Assembly (NCBI GenBank): GCA_022825895.1
Contig: JAJDVX010000030.1
Coordinates: forward strand, 46,751 to 110,750
DNA length: 64,000 bases
Origin: Chloroflexota bacterium
GTDB lineage: Bacteria; Chloroflexota; UBA11872
Direction: 5' to 3'
The number at the start of each line of letters is the position of its first letter. The stretch's first letter is position 1. The notes beneath the pieces were generated by a model that had not been told where the DNA came from, did not search any database, and saw only the letters and a program-made list of their open reading frames with translations. A program made the translations under genes and the position numbers. Positions 33,195 through 41,351 of this stretch are shown here, piece after piece.

Positions 33195-34835
33195 TCAATC
33201 TTCCGTGAGATCTACCCACTTGTTCTTCTTTGCCAGATCCCAAGAATACAGAATGGAAACTACAACTGCGTCGAGTATCACTCCAAACACATCTCCAAAG
33301 TATCGCTCATCATCTGGATAGAAGTGCACAGCAAAGTTTCTGCTCAAGCATGCTATCAAAAATGCTCGTGCCCAGTACCCCGATATAGAATCTCGATAGG
33401 ACGAGTCACTTTGAAGGTCATCTAGTTTCGTAAAGAATGAGCCAGTGGAGTCACAACTGACGCTCCTCGCCTGAAACAATGGCATCCAATCCTCGGACGC
33501 CATAACCTCCTGCACGACTGAATGCAATGTTGGTCTGGCGGGACTCAGATTTGCATTCTCGGCGAAGTGCTTCAGAAGATACTCGAAAGAAGTGAGTAGA
33601 TTCTTGAGATTCGTGTACCTATGGACGGGACGAAATCGATTTCGATGTTCTTCGTATCCGACTGCGACCATTCCACCCAGGGATGTAGCAAGGAGTCCAA
33701 GATCACGCTGTTGGCAATACTTGAGCATCAACGTGATGACGTCCTGCTCTATTATCCAGTCAACCTCAAACGCTTCGATGATTTCCTTACTGCATTGCTC
33801 CAGAATCAGCTCAACCAGCTTTGATGCATAGTCAAGATCCTTCATGGCAGGATGAAGGTGTCTAAATGATCTTCGTGTGAGGATGCCATAGCGCTCAGAG
33901 AGTTCATCGGACATAGAGTCTAGATTGCTGCCGGTGTGCAGTTCTATCAAGCGTTCAAGATGTGCAACGTCGCTCTCCAACTCTAACGCGAGCTTGCGAC
34001 GTTCATCTCGTGAGTATTGGTCATGGAGATTGAGAAGTGAATGCATGAACCCGTAGAGCCCATCCTCGCTGACGTTGAATTGAGCTAGCACGCTCTCGGC
34101 TAGCTTTCTTAGGCGATTCTTGTACGTCTCGAATTCACTATCGTTTAGGTATTTGGTGTTGCCGTCAGGGTGGGCGAACGTGCGTCTGCGATCGCGCGCA
34201 TATACTGTGATCCAGAACGATAGAAGGTCGAAGTATTGTGCTTTGCCATCGAATCCTTGAAGGCGGTCTTTGCTGGGTGCCATCGGTCGAAACACGAGGA
34301 CTGGGTCATCTGGCGGCAGGCGGTTGAGAAGACCCTTGTTCTTGTAGAGATCGGGGTACTGTTGAATGAACTCTAGCTGGTGGACCTGCCAATAGCTGTA
34401 GTAGTGTTCCGCAGTTGGTTGGCGGATTGGTTCATCTACGATTCCAGGGACATGGACACTGTAATGCTCCCAAGGGATGAAGTGATCGGTCGTTGGTCGG
34501 TGAAGGAAGCGATTTGTTCCCATTTCCCGGTCGAATGAGTCAACTAGCTCTCGGTCTGTTAGCGATTCGTAGTCTTCAGGATAGAACTCTGGCCGGTCCC
34601 ACAATCGCTCAATTTCTGACCAACAGGCGAGTGTTTGTTGATGCCACGTTCCGTGATGAAAATCTTGGCACCTAGCAATGACATAGTCGTCTGGGTAGAC
34701 AATGCGTGCTCTAGGCAGCATGACGCCGGCTTCTTCGTAGTGCTCTAGTTCGCGTGGAGTTGTGGCAATGTTCAATTCCTTGCAATATCTTACGAAGTCC
34801 TTGCACTCTGAGTAACGCTCACCATACCGATTCAC
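33195..34835 (-). CDS. Uncharacterised 546-residue protein with C-terminal HEPN-like motif
   Basis: I do not recognise this protein by name. It is much more AT-rich than its neighbours, with corresponding codon use (many Phe, Tyr, Lys, Asn, Ile codons), a sign of recent transfer. Residues about 10-45 (F-V-R-Y-C-K-E-L-N-I, then L-E-H-Y-E-E-A-G-V-M-L-P) resemble the first helix-turn-helix of MerR/excisionase-like DNA-binding proteins. The middle is helical. The last 60 residues hold L-S-R-N-F-A-V-H (Arg 499, His 504), a helix, and a C-terminal hydrophobic helix D-A-V-V-V-S-I-L-Y-S-W: the R-x4-H arrangement of HEPN ribonuclease domains found in toxins, Abi and CRISPR-associated proteins. The start is GTG 34835, without a clear ribosome binding site. 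It borders the vapBC locus, so a defence or stress role is likely but unproven. Confidence 0.7.
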   Translation of the reverse strand: MNRYGERYSECKDFVRYCKELNIATTPRELEHYEEAGVMLPRARIVYPDDYVIARCQDFHHGTWHQQTLACWSEIERLWDRPEFYPEDYESLTDRELVDSFDREMGTNRFLHRPTTDHFIPWEHYSVHVPGIVDEPIRQPTAEHYYSYWQVHQLEFIQQYPDLYKNKGLLNRLPPDDPVLVFRPMAPSKDRLQGFDGKAQYFDLLSFWITVYARDRRRTFAHPDGNTKYLNDSEFETYKNRLRKLAESVLAQFNVSEDGLYGFMHSLLNLHDQYSRDERRKLALELESDVAHLERLIELHTGSNLDSMSDELSERYGILTRRSFRHLHPAMKDLDYASKLVELILEQCSKEIIEAFEVDWIIEQDVITLMLKYCQQRDLGLLATSLGGMVAVGYEEHRNRFRPVHRYTNLKNLLTSFEYLLKHFAENANLSPARPTLHSVVQEVMASEDWMPLFQARSVSCDSTGSFFTKLDDLQSDSSYRDSISGYWARAFLIACLSRNFAVHFYPDDERYFGDVFGVILDAVVVSILYSWDLAKKNKWVDLTED

Positions 34836-34881
34836 AGTTGCTTGCGTTTAGGTCCGCGAAGCTGACCGTTTTCGACGACGG

Positions 34882-35880
34882 TTATAGATTGACCGGTTCG
34901 GTTTGGCCGGAGAGAGTGGATTGGAGGAGGGCGTCGAGGGCGCCGATGATCTGGAGGTTTTGGGGGCCGCTGGTTTCGGGTTCGGGGCCGCCGTTGATCC
35001 AGGTGCCCCAACTCTCCATAACGATGACGTCGAGGGGTGGGCGTTCGGGGCCGCCGTCGATGGAGACGCTCTCAAGCTCGCCGGAGCCGGCGAGGATTTC
35101 TTCGACGCCGCCGAAGCCGCGGGTGTTGCGGTAGACGAGGGCGTCTTTACTGCATTCGATGCGGAATTCGTGGGCGCCCTGGCGGGAGTCTGACGTGGAG
35201 ACCATGGCGACGCGGGCGCCGCTTTCAAAGGTGAGTTCGGCGGTGGCGGTGGATTCGCGACGCCAGGTGGTGGCGGGCGGGCGGAAGCTGTGGCCGGCGA
35301 CTTCAACGATGGGCTGGCCCATCATGGCGATGACGGAGTCGATTTCGTGGACGGTCATCTGCCAGAGCTGGGAATGCTCGGAGTCGGGGTATTCCCCGCC
35401 GCGGGGTTTGTACGTGACCATGTGGCCGACCTGGGGTTCGCCGTGGACCCGCTCGGCAATGAGCCGGCGCATGGTGCGCTGGCCGGGCATGTAGCGCCAC
35501 TGCTGGTTGACGACGACTCTGAGGCCGGCTGCGTCGGCCTTGTCTTGCAGGGTTTTGGCGGCTGGCAGGGTGAGGGTGTAGGGCTTTTCGACAAGGACGT
35601 GTTTGCCGGCATCGAGGGCCTGGCCAACGAGGAGTTCGTGGGTGCGGGCCCAGGTGGCGACGACTACCGCGTCGACATCACCCTGATCGAGGGTTTCTTG
35701 AAGGGAGTCTGAGGCGACGTCGCGGGAGAGACCGGCTTCGTCGATGCGTTGGTGGAGGAGGGGGAGGTTGAGGTCGACCCAGGCGACGAGTTGGAACATT
35801 TCCGGCAGGGCCTGGATGGCGTTGAGTTGGGCGCGGCCGCGGCCGGCGCCGACGATGGCGACTTTGATTGGGCTGGCCAT
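34882..35880 (-). CDS. Gfo/Idh/MocA family oxidoreductase
   Basis: A 332-residue NAD(P)-dependent dehydrogenase. V-A-I-V-G-A-G-R-G-R at residues 7-16 is the nucleotide-binding turn, V-E-K-P-Y near 95-99 the family hallmark, then N-Q-Q-W-R-Y and W-Q-M-T-V-H-E-I-D as the region carrying the active His. Start ATG 35880 has a GGGAG site ten bases upstream. It is followed after 46 bases by the AT-rich HEPN-like gene on the same strand, but the change in composition argues that the latter was inserted rather than being an old operon partner. Substrate unknown. Confidence 0.87.
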   Translation of the reverse strand: MASPIKVAIVGAGRGRAQLNAIQALPEMFQLVAWVDLNLPLLHQRIDEAGLSRDVASDSLQETLDQGDVDAVVVATWARTHELLVGQALDAGKHVLVEKPYTLTLPAAKTLQDKADAAGLRVVVNQQWRYMPGQRTMRRLIAERVHGEPQVGHMVTYKPRGGEYPDSEHSQLWQMTVHEIDSVIAMMGQPIVEVAGHSFRPPATTWRRESTATAELTFESGARVAMVSTSDSRQGAHEFRIECSKDALVYRNTRGFGGVEEILAGSGELESVSIDGGPERPPLDVIVMESWGTWINGGPEPETSGPQNLQIIGALDALLQSTLSGQTEPVNL

Positions 35881-36237
35881 GCGTTTTCTCCCTACGCTGA
35901 TCGTGGGGTCGGACGGTACTGGATCTGCCGGGTGGCATTCTCGCAGGTTGGCCGGGATGGTGTTGGCGGGGACTGAGTGCCCGGAAGATCCCTCGCCGAA
36001 TGCCGGCGGGGGTGCCGGCGTCTACCTCTCCCCCACGAGAGGTTGAAGAGCGGCGGGTTTGCCGTGCAGCGCGTGACCACGGTGGTTGCCTGGGGGCGGG
36101 GACACTGCCGGAAGGCTGTCTCTCTGAGGAACGGGGTGCGAAGGGAGTGACGGCACGAAGCGAGCGGGTAGGGGAGATGTGGCCTGGTGTGGAGTAGGAC
36201 GAGGCCGCGGGTTGATGGCGGCGCGTACGATGGCGGC
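35881..36237. other. Intergenic region between divergent genes
   Basis: About 360 bases between the starts of the Gfo/Idh gene (35880, minus) and the lipoprotein gene (36238, plus). Promoters for both must lie here. A short hairpin CCTCTC...GAGAGG occurs near 36028-36045. Several reading frames cross the region but none has domain character. Confidence 0.5.
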
Positions 36238-38175
36238 ATGCCCCTGAGTTGCTGCCTGCCGACGCGTGCCCCGCGCGGGGTGGCGCTTGTGGCGCGACTG
36301 GGTCTCGCGATGGCGCTGCTGGGCCTGATGCTGGGCGGCTGTGAGGCGGAACCGACGCCGCAGGTGCCGACGCCTACGGCGATCGAGGCGGAGGTGATGC
36401 AGGCGGCGCAGGAAGCGCCGCCGAGTCCGACGGCGGCCGTGGCGGACGCGACTGAGCCCGCACGACAAGGGATCGGGGCGCCTGCGGTTCGAGCGCCTGT
36501 GCAGCCGAGCTCACGTCCACCTGCCGCGCGACCGGTTGCGACGTCGACGCCAACTCCGAGTCCCACGCCGACGCCTCCGCCGGAGCCGCTGGAGGACGCG
36601 GCGATTGCCGAGCGACTGGCGGAGGCCGCGAGCCTGATCGAGGGGGTGGCGGGATCGCCGGCGGCGATGGAGGCGGGCGCCGACTTGCGGGCGCCGCTGG
36701 AAGGAGCGGTGCTGGCGTTCCTGGATGGCTATGGCGCGGATCCCAAGGCGGCGATACGACTGGATTTCACGATTGGGCAGCTACCGCCGCTGGTGTATGA
36801 CCTGGATCCAATTGGCGCGCGGATTGCGGTGGCGGACGTGGACGGAGATGGCGCGAACGAGTTGATTGCCGCGTGGCACATCTTTGGTGTGCCGCCGCTT
36901 TGGTTCGACCAGGTGGACGGTGGATTCACCGCGCGCGAGTTTCCGGTCGGCGAATCGAAACAGACGGCGATTGGTATGTCGATGGTGCATTCGACGGCTG
37001 ATCTGACCGACGACGGGATCGCGGACGTGGTGCTGGTTTCGACGATGCCGGGAGCGAGTACACAGACCGAGCGGGTTCGGGTGTTCCTATGGAATGGCGA
37101 CTCACCGCGGCGGGTGTTTGATCTTCCGGTGGTGCTTGGCGCCGGGCCTGCGGGCTGGGAGCTGCAGGTCGGGGGATCGTCAGTCCAAATCGAGACGGTG
37201 TGCCCGGCGCTGGGACATTTCGACGCGCCGCTGTTTCCGCATCCGGGGCTGCGCCGGAGTTTTACCTGGGAGGGGCCCTACTTCGCGGAAGTGGGGCGTC
37301 GCTTGGGTCCGCCGGTGTCTCAACGCGACCAGGTCAACCGCGGCGAGGCGGCGTTTTGGGCAGGTCGGTATAGCGAGGCGGAGGCCGCGTATCGGGCGGT
37401 GATCGAGCAGCCGGTGTCGGACGGGCCGCGGGTGGACCCGGAACCGGACTGGGAAGGATTGGCTCATTTGCGGCTGGCGCAGATTTCGCTCCTGGCGATC
37501 GAGGCGTTTGACCCTTCGCGCCTGCAAGCGGCGATCGATCGTGGCGGGGAACTCGGACTGATTGCCCAGACAATCCAGGAAGCGGTGGCGACTCCGGATG
37601 CACTGGGGGCATTCGCGGCGTTGCAGCAGTTGGACCTGGCGAGCGAACCACCGCCCGGCGTGGACGGACGGATTGGCTTTCCGATGGATGCAGGGCTGAT
37701 TCTGGGTTTGGGTAAGGCGCTGGAGATTGGGCTACGCGGACTAGGCAGCGGCGAGCTCTCGGAGGCGGCGATTACGAGCCGGCTGGAGTCGCGCGGTGTA
37801 GAAGTGCGACGGGCGACGGTGGGCGACCTGAACAGCGACGGCGCGCTGGAGGCGGTGGTGTCGCTGGTGCGGCACAGCACGCGGGTGGTTGGGCCGCCGG
37901 TAAATGACTTTTGGTTCGTGTATCGCCGTGGCACGCGGTGGGTGGCACGGCCAGTGGGGCCGGTGAGTGACAGTGCGCTTCCGGTCGGAGTCAAATCGGT
38001 CAGCCAGGGACGCGCGGTGATCACGATGACCGATTCGGCTGCGGGACTTGCGGACTATGTGAGCTTTGATGGGCAACGGATGGATGTGTGGGACGAGTTG
38101 CCAACGCTGGATGATCTGTATCCGGTGAATCCGTTCGATGGGCGGGGGACAAGGAGTTGCGAGATTTTGGCCTAG
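36238..38175 (+). CDS. Lipoprotein with FG-GAP/VCBS-like calcium-binding repeats
   Basis: A 645-residue exported lipoprotein. ATG 36238 is chosen because it places the signal sequence and lipobox L-M-L-G-G-C (Cys about residue 37) at the right distance; an upstream GTG at 36187 would put a non-coding-like stretch first. A Pro/Thr/Ala-rich linker (about 40-120) follows. Three calcium-loop motifs of the FG-GAP type are visible: V-A-D-V-D-G-D-G-A-N-E near residue 200, L-T-D-D-G-I-A-D near 255 and G-D-L-N-S-D-G-A-L-E near 528. A helical region between them (about 380-470) contains a TPR-like W-x-x-x-Y...A-x-x-A-Y-R-A-V. It probably sits on the outer face of the membrane and may bind surface polymers. 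Function unknown. Confidence 0.8.
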   Translation: MPLSCCLPTRAPRGVALVARLGLAMALLGLMLGGCEAEPTPQVPTPTAIEAEVMQAAQEAPPSPTAAVADATEPARQGIGAPAVRAPVQPSSRPPAARPVATSTPTPSPTPTPPPEPLEDAAIAERLAEAASLIEGVAGSPAAMEAGADLRAPLEGAVLAFLDGYGADPKAAIRLDFTIGQLPPLVYDLDPIGARIAVADVDGDGANELIAAWHIFGVPPLWFDQVDGGFTAREFPVGESKQTAIGMSMVHSTADLTDDGIADVVLVSTMPGASTQTERVRVFLWNGDSPRRVFDLPVVLGAGPAGWELQVGGSSVQIETVCPALGHFDAPLFPHPGLRRSFTWEGPYFAEVGRRLGPPVSQRDQVNRGEAAFWAGRYSEAEAAYRAVIEQPVSDGPRVDPEPDWEGLAHLRLAQISLLAIEAFDPSRLQAAIDRGGELGLIAQTIQEAVATPDALGAFAALQQLDLASEPPPGVDGRIGFPMDAGLILGLGKALEIGLRGLGSGELSEAAITSRLESRGVEVRRATVGDLNSDGALEAVVSLVRHSTRVVGPPVNDFWFVYRRGTRWVARPVGPVSDSALPVGVKSVSQGRAVITMTDSAAGLADYVSFDGQRMDVWDELPTLDDLYPVNPFDGRGTRSCEILA

Positions 38176-38196
38176 TCGAGAGGCGTTCGACTGAAG

Positions 38197-40992
38197 CTAT
38201 GCGTTGGCGCTGGTAAGGGAGCGGGATTGGCGGCTGGCGTGGGTTTCCAGGGGGTCGATGCGGCAGGCGCAGATCTTGTATTCGGGGATCTTGGAGATGG
38301 GGTCGAGGACGTTGATGGTGAGGAGGTTGGCGGCGGCTTCGGCGAAGTGCCAGCTCATGTAGACGGTGCCGGGGGCGACGCGGCGGGTGATCCAGGCGCG
38401 GGCTTCGACGGCGCCGCGGCGGGTGCTGACGCGCACGAGGCCGCTCTTGGGGACGCCGAGGCGGTCGGCGTCTTCGGGTGAGACCTCGACGAGGGGTTCG
38501 GGGTAGGCCTCGTCCAGGCGCGAGCGGCGAGTCATGGCGCCGGTGTGCCAGTGATACAGCACCCGGCCGGTGTTGAAGATGAAGGGGTAGTTGCGGTCGG
38601 GGACTTCCACGTTTTCGCGCCAGTGGACGGCGTGCATGGAGGCCTTGCCGTCGGCGGTGGGGAAACGGTCGCCAAAGAGCCAGAGGGCGCCCGGATCGTC
38701 GGGGGTGAGGCAGGGCCAGCGGAGGCCGCCTTCTCGGTCCAGGCGCTCGTGGCTGAGGCCGGCGTGGCTGGGGGTGACACGGGCGATTTCGTCGAAGATC
38801 TCCGACGGGGTGTCGAGGCCGAGGTGGCGGCCCATGCGGCGGGCGAGGTCGGTGATGATTTCCCAGTCCTGGCGGGCCTGGCCGGGTGGCGGGAGGACGG
38901 GCCGGACGCGCTGGACGCGACGGTCGGTGTTGGTGTAGGTGCCGTCCTTTTCGGCCCAACTGGAGGCGGGAAGGACGACGTCGGCGATTTCGGCGGTCTC
39001 GGTCATGAAGATGTCCTGGACGACCAGGAAGTCCAGGTGGCGGAAGTGGCGGCGGGAGGCGTGGAGGTCGGGGTCGGCCATTAGGGGGTTTTCGCCCATG
39101 ATGTACATGCCGCGGACGTCGCCCGTGCCGGCGGCCTGGCCGATTTCGATGGTGGTGAGGCCCTGCCTGGCGGGTAGCTTGGCGTCCCACTGCTCCTCGA
39201 AGTAGGCGCGGAAGGTGTCGTCCTCCACCGAGCGGTAGTCGGTGAAGTACATGGGGATGGCGCCGACGTCGCTGGTGCCCTGGACGTTGTTCTGGCCGCG
39301 GAGGGGGTTGAGGCCGGTGCCGCGGCGTCCGACGTTGCCGGTGGCAAGAGCCAGATTGATGAGGGTGAGGCAGGCCTCGGTGCCGTGGGTGTGCTCGGAG
39401 ATGCCGAGGCCCCAGTAGAAGGCGGTCTTGTCGGCCTTGCCGATGATGTGGGCGGCGCGTTCGAGCGTCGCCGGAGGGATACCGGTAAAGGCCTCCTGGT
39501 GTTCCGGAGTCCAGTGTTGGACGGCAGCGGCGACGGCCTGGAAGTTCTTGACGCGATCGGCCACGTATTCCTCGTTCACCAGTCCGTCGCGGATGATGAC
39601 GTGGAGCAGGGCGTTGTACATGGGGACGTCGGCGCCGGTACGGCACTGCAGGTGAACGTCGGCCCAGCGGGTGAGCTCGATGGCGCGGGGGTCGGCGACG
39701 ATGAGCTTCGCGCCGTTGCGAATGGCGGCCTTCATCTTGAGGGCGGTAATGGGGTGGGTTTCGGTGGTGTTGGAGCCGGTGACGTAGATGACGTCGTTTT
39801 CGGCAATCTCGTCCAGCGAGTTGGTGAAGGCGCCGGTGCCGATGCTGAGGCCGAGGGCGGCGACGGACGAGGCGTGGCAGAGGCGAGTGCAGTTGTCGAT
39901 GTTGTTGGTGCCGAGGACGACGCGGGTGAATTTCTGCAGGAGGTAGTTGTCCTCGTTGAGGCACTTGGAGGAACCGTAGACGGCGAGGGCGTCGGAGCCG
40001 TGGGTGTCGCGGATCTCGGTCAGGCGGCGGGCGACGTGGTTGAGGGCTTCGTCCCAGGTGGCGCGGCGCCAGCGGCCGGCGCCGCGCTCGCCGGTGCGAA
40101 TGAGGGGGTGGGTGAGGCGGTCGTCGCTCTGGGCGTAGTCCCAGCCGAAGCGGCCCTTGACGCACAGCCAGCCCTGGTTGACGGGGTGGTCCTCCGGCGA
40201 CATGGCGTGGGTGATCTGGCCGCCGCGGACGTGGACTTCGAGCCCGCAGCCGACGCCGCAGAATGAGCAGGTGGTCTCGACCACCCGGTCGTCCGTGACG
40301 ATGCCCTGTTTCTCGAGTTCCCACTGGGCGCGGCTCTTGAGGGCGCCGGATGGGCACACCTGCACGCAGTTGCCGCAGTAGACGCAAGTGGTGTCCATGA
40401 TTCCGTCGTACTCGAGGGTTGAGATTCGGACATGGAAGCCGCGTTCGCCGGGCTCGATGGCGTACGTGAGCTGGACCTCGTCGCCGCAGACGTCCACGCA
40501 GCGCCAGCACATGACGCACTTGGCGTAGTCGCGGATGTAGTAGGGGTTGTCGTCGATGACGGGCAGGTCGGCGCGGGAGGCCTGGCCGTTGGGTTGGACG
40601 CCGTATTCCGTGAGGAGGGAGGCGAGGTCGGGGGCTTCGCTAAGGTCGACGCCGGAGAGGAGGGCCTTGAGGGAGCCCTTGCGGGAGCGGCGGACGCCTT
40701 CGCTGTCGGTGAAGAGGGCCTGGCCGGGTTCCACGAGGGCGCGGCAGGCGGAGAGGAGCTTGGTTTCGCCGGTGAGGGAAGCGTCGGCGGCAGGCGGACC
40801 GGCATCGGCGACGGCGGCCTGTTCCACCAGACAAAGGCGACAGTTGGCGGAAGCCGCGATGTTTGGGTGGTAGCAGAGCGTGGGGATGTCGATCCCCAGG
40901 TCGGCGGCGGCCTGGAGGATGGAGGTGCCGGCCGGCACGGTTACAGAACGACCGTCGATGGTGAGCGTCACAGCGTCGCCCGCCGTCGCCAT
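38197..40992 (-). CDS. fdhA: Formate dehydrogenase catalytic subunit (molybdopterin, cysteine type)
   Basis: A 931-residue molybdopterin oxidoreductase of the FdhA/FdhF class, which oxidises formate to CO2. The N-terminus has a [2Fe-2S] set (L-C-Y-H...C-R-L-C...S-A-C), then two [4Fe-4S] sets (C-V-M-C-W-R-C-V-D-V-C and C-V-Y-C-G-N-C-V-Q-V-C-P) and a third (T-T-C-S-F-C-G-V-G-C-G) for the molybdenum domain. The active-site residue is Cys, in R-L-C-H-A-S-S-V near residue 370, with the essential His next to it; many relatives have selenocysteine here. The end carries the C-terminal molybdopterin-binding domain. ATG 40992. No NuoE/NuoF-like electron-acceptor gene or maturation protein lies nearby, so the partner must be elsewhere or the enzyme uses ferredoxin. 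Confidence 0.92.
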   Translation of the reverse strand: MATAGDAVTLTIDGRSVTVPAGTSILQAAADLGIDIPTLCYHPNIAASANCRLCLVEQAAVADAGPPAADASLTGETKLLSACRALVEPGQALFTDSEGVRRSRKGSLKALLSGVDLSEAPDLASLLTEYGVQPNGQASRADLPVIDDNPYYIRDYAKCVMCWRCVDVCGDEVQLTYAIEPGERGFHVRISTLEYDGIMDTTCVYCGNCVQVCPSGALKSRAQWELEKQGIVTDDRVVETTCSFCGVGCGLEVHVRGGQITHAMSPEDHPVNQGWLCVKGRFGWDYAQSDDRLTHPLIRTGERGAGRWRRATWDEALNHVARRLTEIRDTHGSDALAVYGSSKCLNEDNYLLQKFTRVVLGTNNIDNCTRLCHASSVAALGLSIGTGAFTNSLDEIAENDVIYVTGSNTTETHPITALKMKAAIRNGAKLIVADPRAIELTRWADVHLQCRTGADVPMYNALLHVIIRDGLVNEEYVADRVKNFQAVAAAVQHWTPEHQEAFTGIPPATLERAAHIIGKADKTAFYWGLGISEHTHGTEACLTLINLALATGNVGRRGTGLNPLRGQNNVQGTSDVGAIPMYFTDYRSVEDDTFRAYFEEQWDAKLPARQGLTTIEIGQAAGTGDVRGMYIMGENPLMADPDLHASRRHFRHLDFLVVQDIFMTETAEIADVVLPASSWAEKDGTYTNTDRRVQRVRPVLPPPGQARQDWEIITDLARRMGRHLGLDTPSEIFDEIARVTPSHAGLSHERLDREGGLRWPCLTPDDPGALWLFGDRFPTADGKASMHAVHWRENVEVPDRNYPFIFNTGRVLYHWHTGAMTRRSRLDEAYPEPLVEVSPEDADRLGVPKSGLVRVSTRRGAVEARAWITRRVAPGTVYMSWHFAEAAANLLTINVLDPISKIPEYKICACRIDPLETHASRQSRSLTSANA

Positions 40993-41023
40993 GCTGAACC
41001 GTCCGCTGCGTGTGGGGAACCGA

Positions 41024-41350
41024 CTAGCCTACGTTACCGGGCTGATCAGGCGGGTCCGGACTCCTGTTCGTCGGTCGCTGGCCGCGGTTACCGGGCGGCG
41101 GAGGGGCGCCTGAGCCGACGTTCTCTCCCTCGTGGAAGATGAGCCAGAAGATGTACCCCATCCAAATCAGGGCCAGCAGGACCACGGGGATGACGACGAC
41201 GACGAGGATGAGGCCGGGGTCGGTAGCGGGTGCGTTGCCAGCAGTGGGAGTGGCGGTTGGACTGGCGGACGGGCCGAGGGCCAGGACGGAGGGTATCGCG
41301 ATCAACAGGATCGCAGCGCCGATAGGGAGGGCTAGCTTTCGGCGCGGCAT
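41024..41350 (-). CDS. Small exported membrane protein
   Basis: A 108-residue protein with a signal-like first helix (about residues 8-25), a short Ser/Pro/Thr-rich stretch, a second helix (about 46-70) and a Pro/Gly/Asn-rich polar tail. ATG 41350 lies one base after the stop of the large membrane protein upstream (41352-44435), so it is cotranscribed with it. I recognise no family; it may be a small partner of that protein. Confidence 0.6.
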   Translation of the reverse strand: MPRRKLALPIGAAILLIAIPSVLALGPSASPTATPTAGNAPATDPGLILVVVVIPVVLLALIWMGYIFWLIFHEGENVGSGAPPPPGNRGQRPTNRSPDPPDQPGNVG

Positions 41351-41351
41351 T

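Noticed and set aside
39800..39900. Selenocysteine in the formate dehydrogenase
   Set aside because: The active-site codon is TGC (Cys), not TGA, so no SECIS element is needed.
38021..40519. 832-codon minus-strand frame in another phase of the formate dehydrogenase gene
   Set aside because: Extremely Arg/Pro/His-rich, while the phase used for fdhA contains all Fe-S and molybdopterin motifs.
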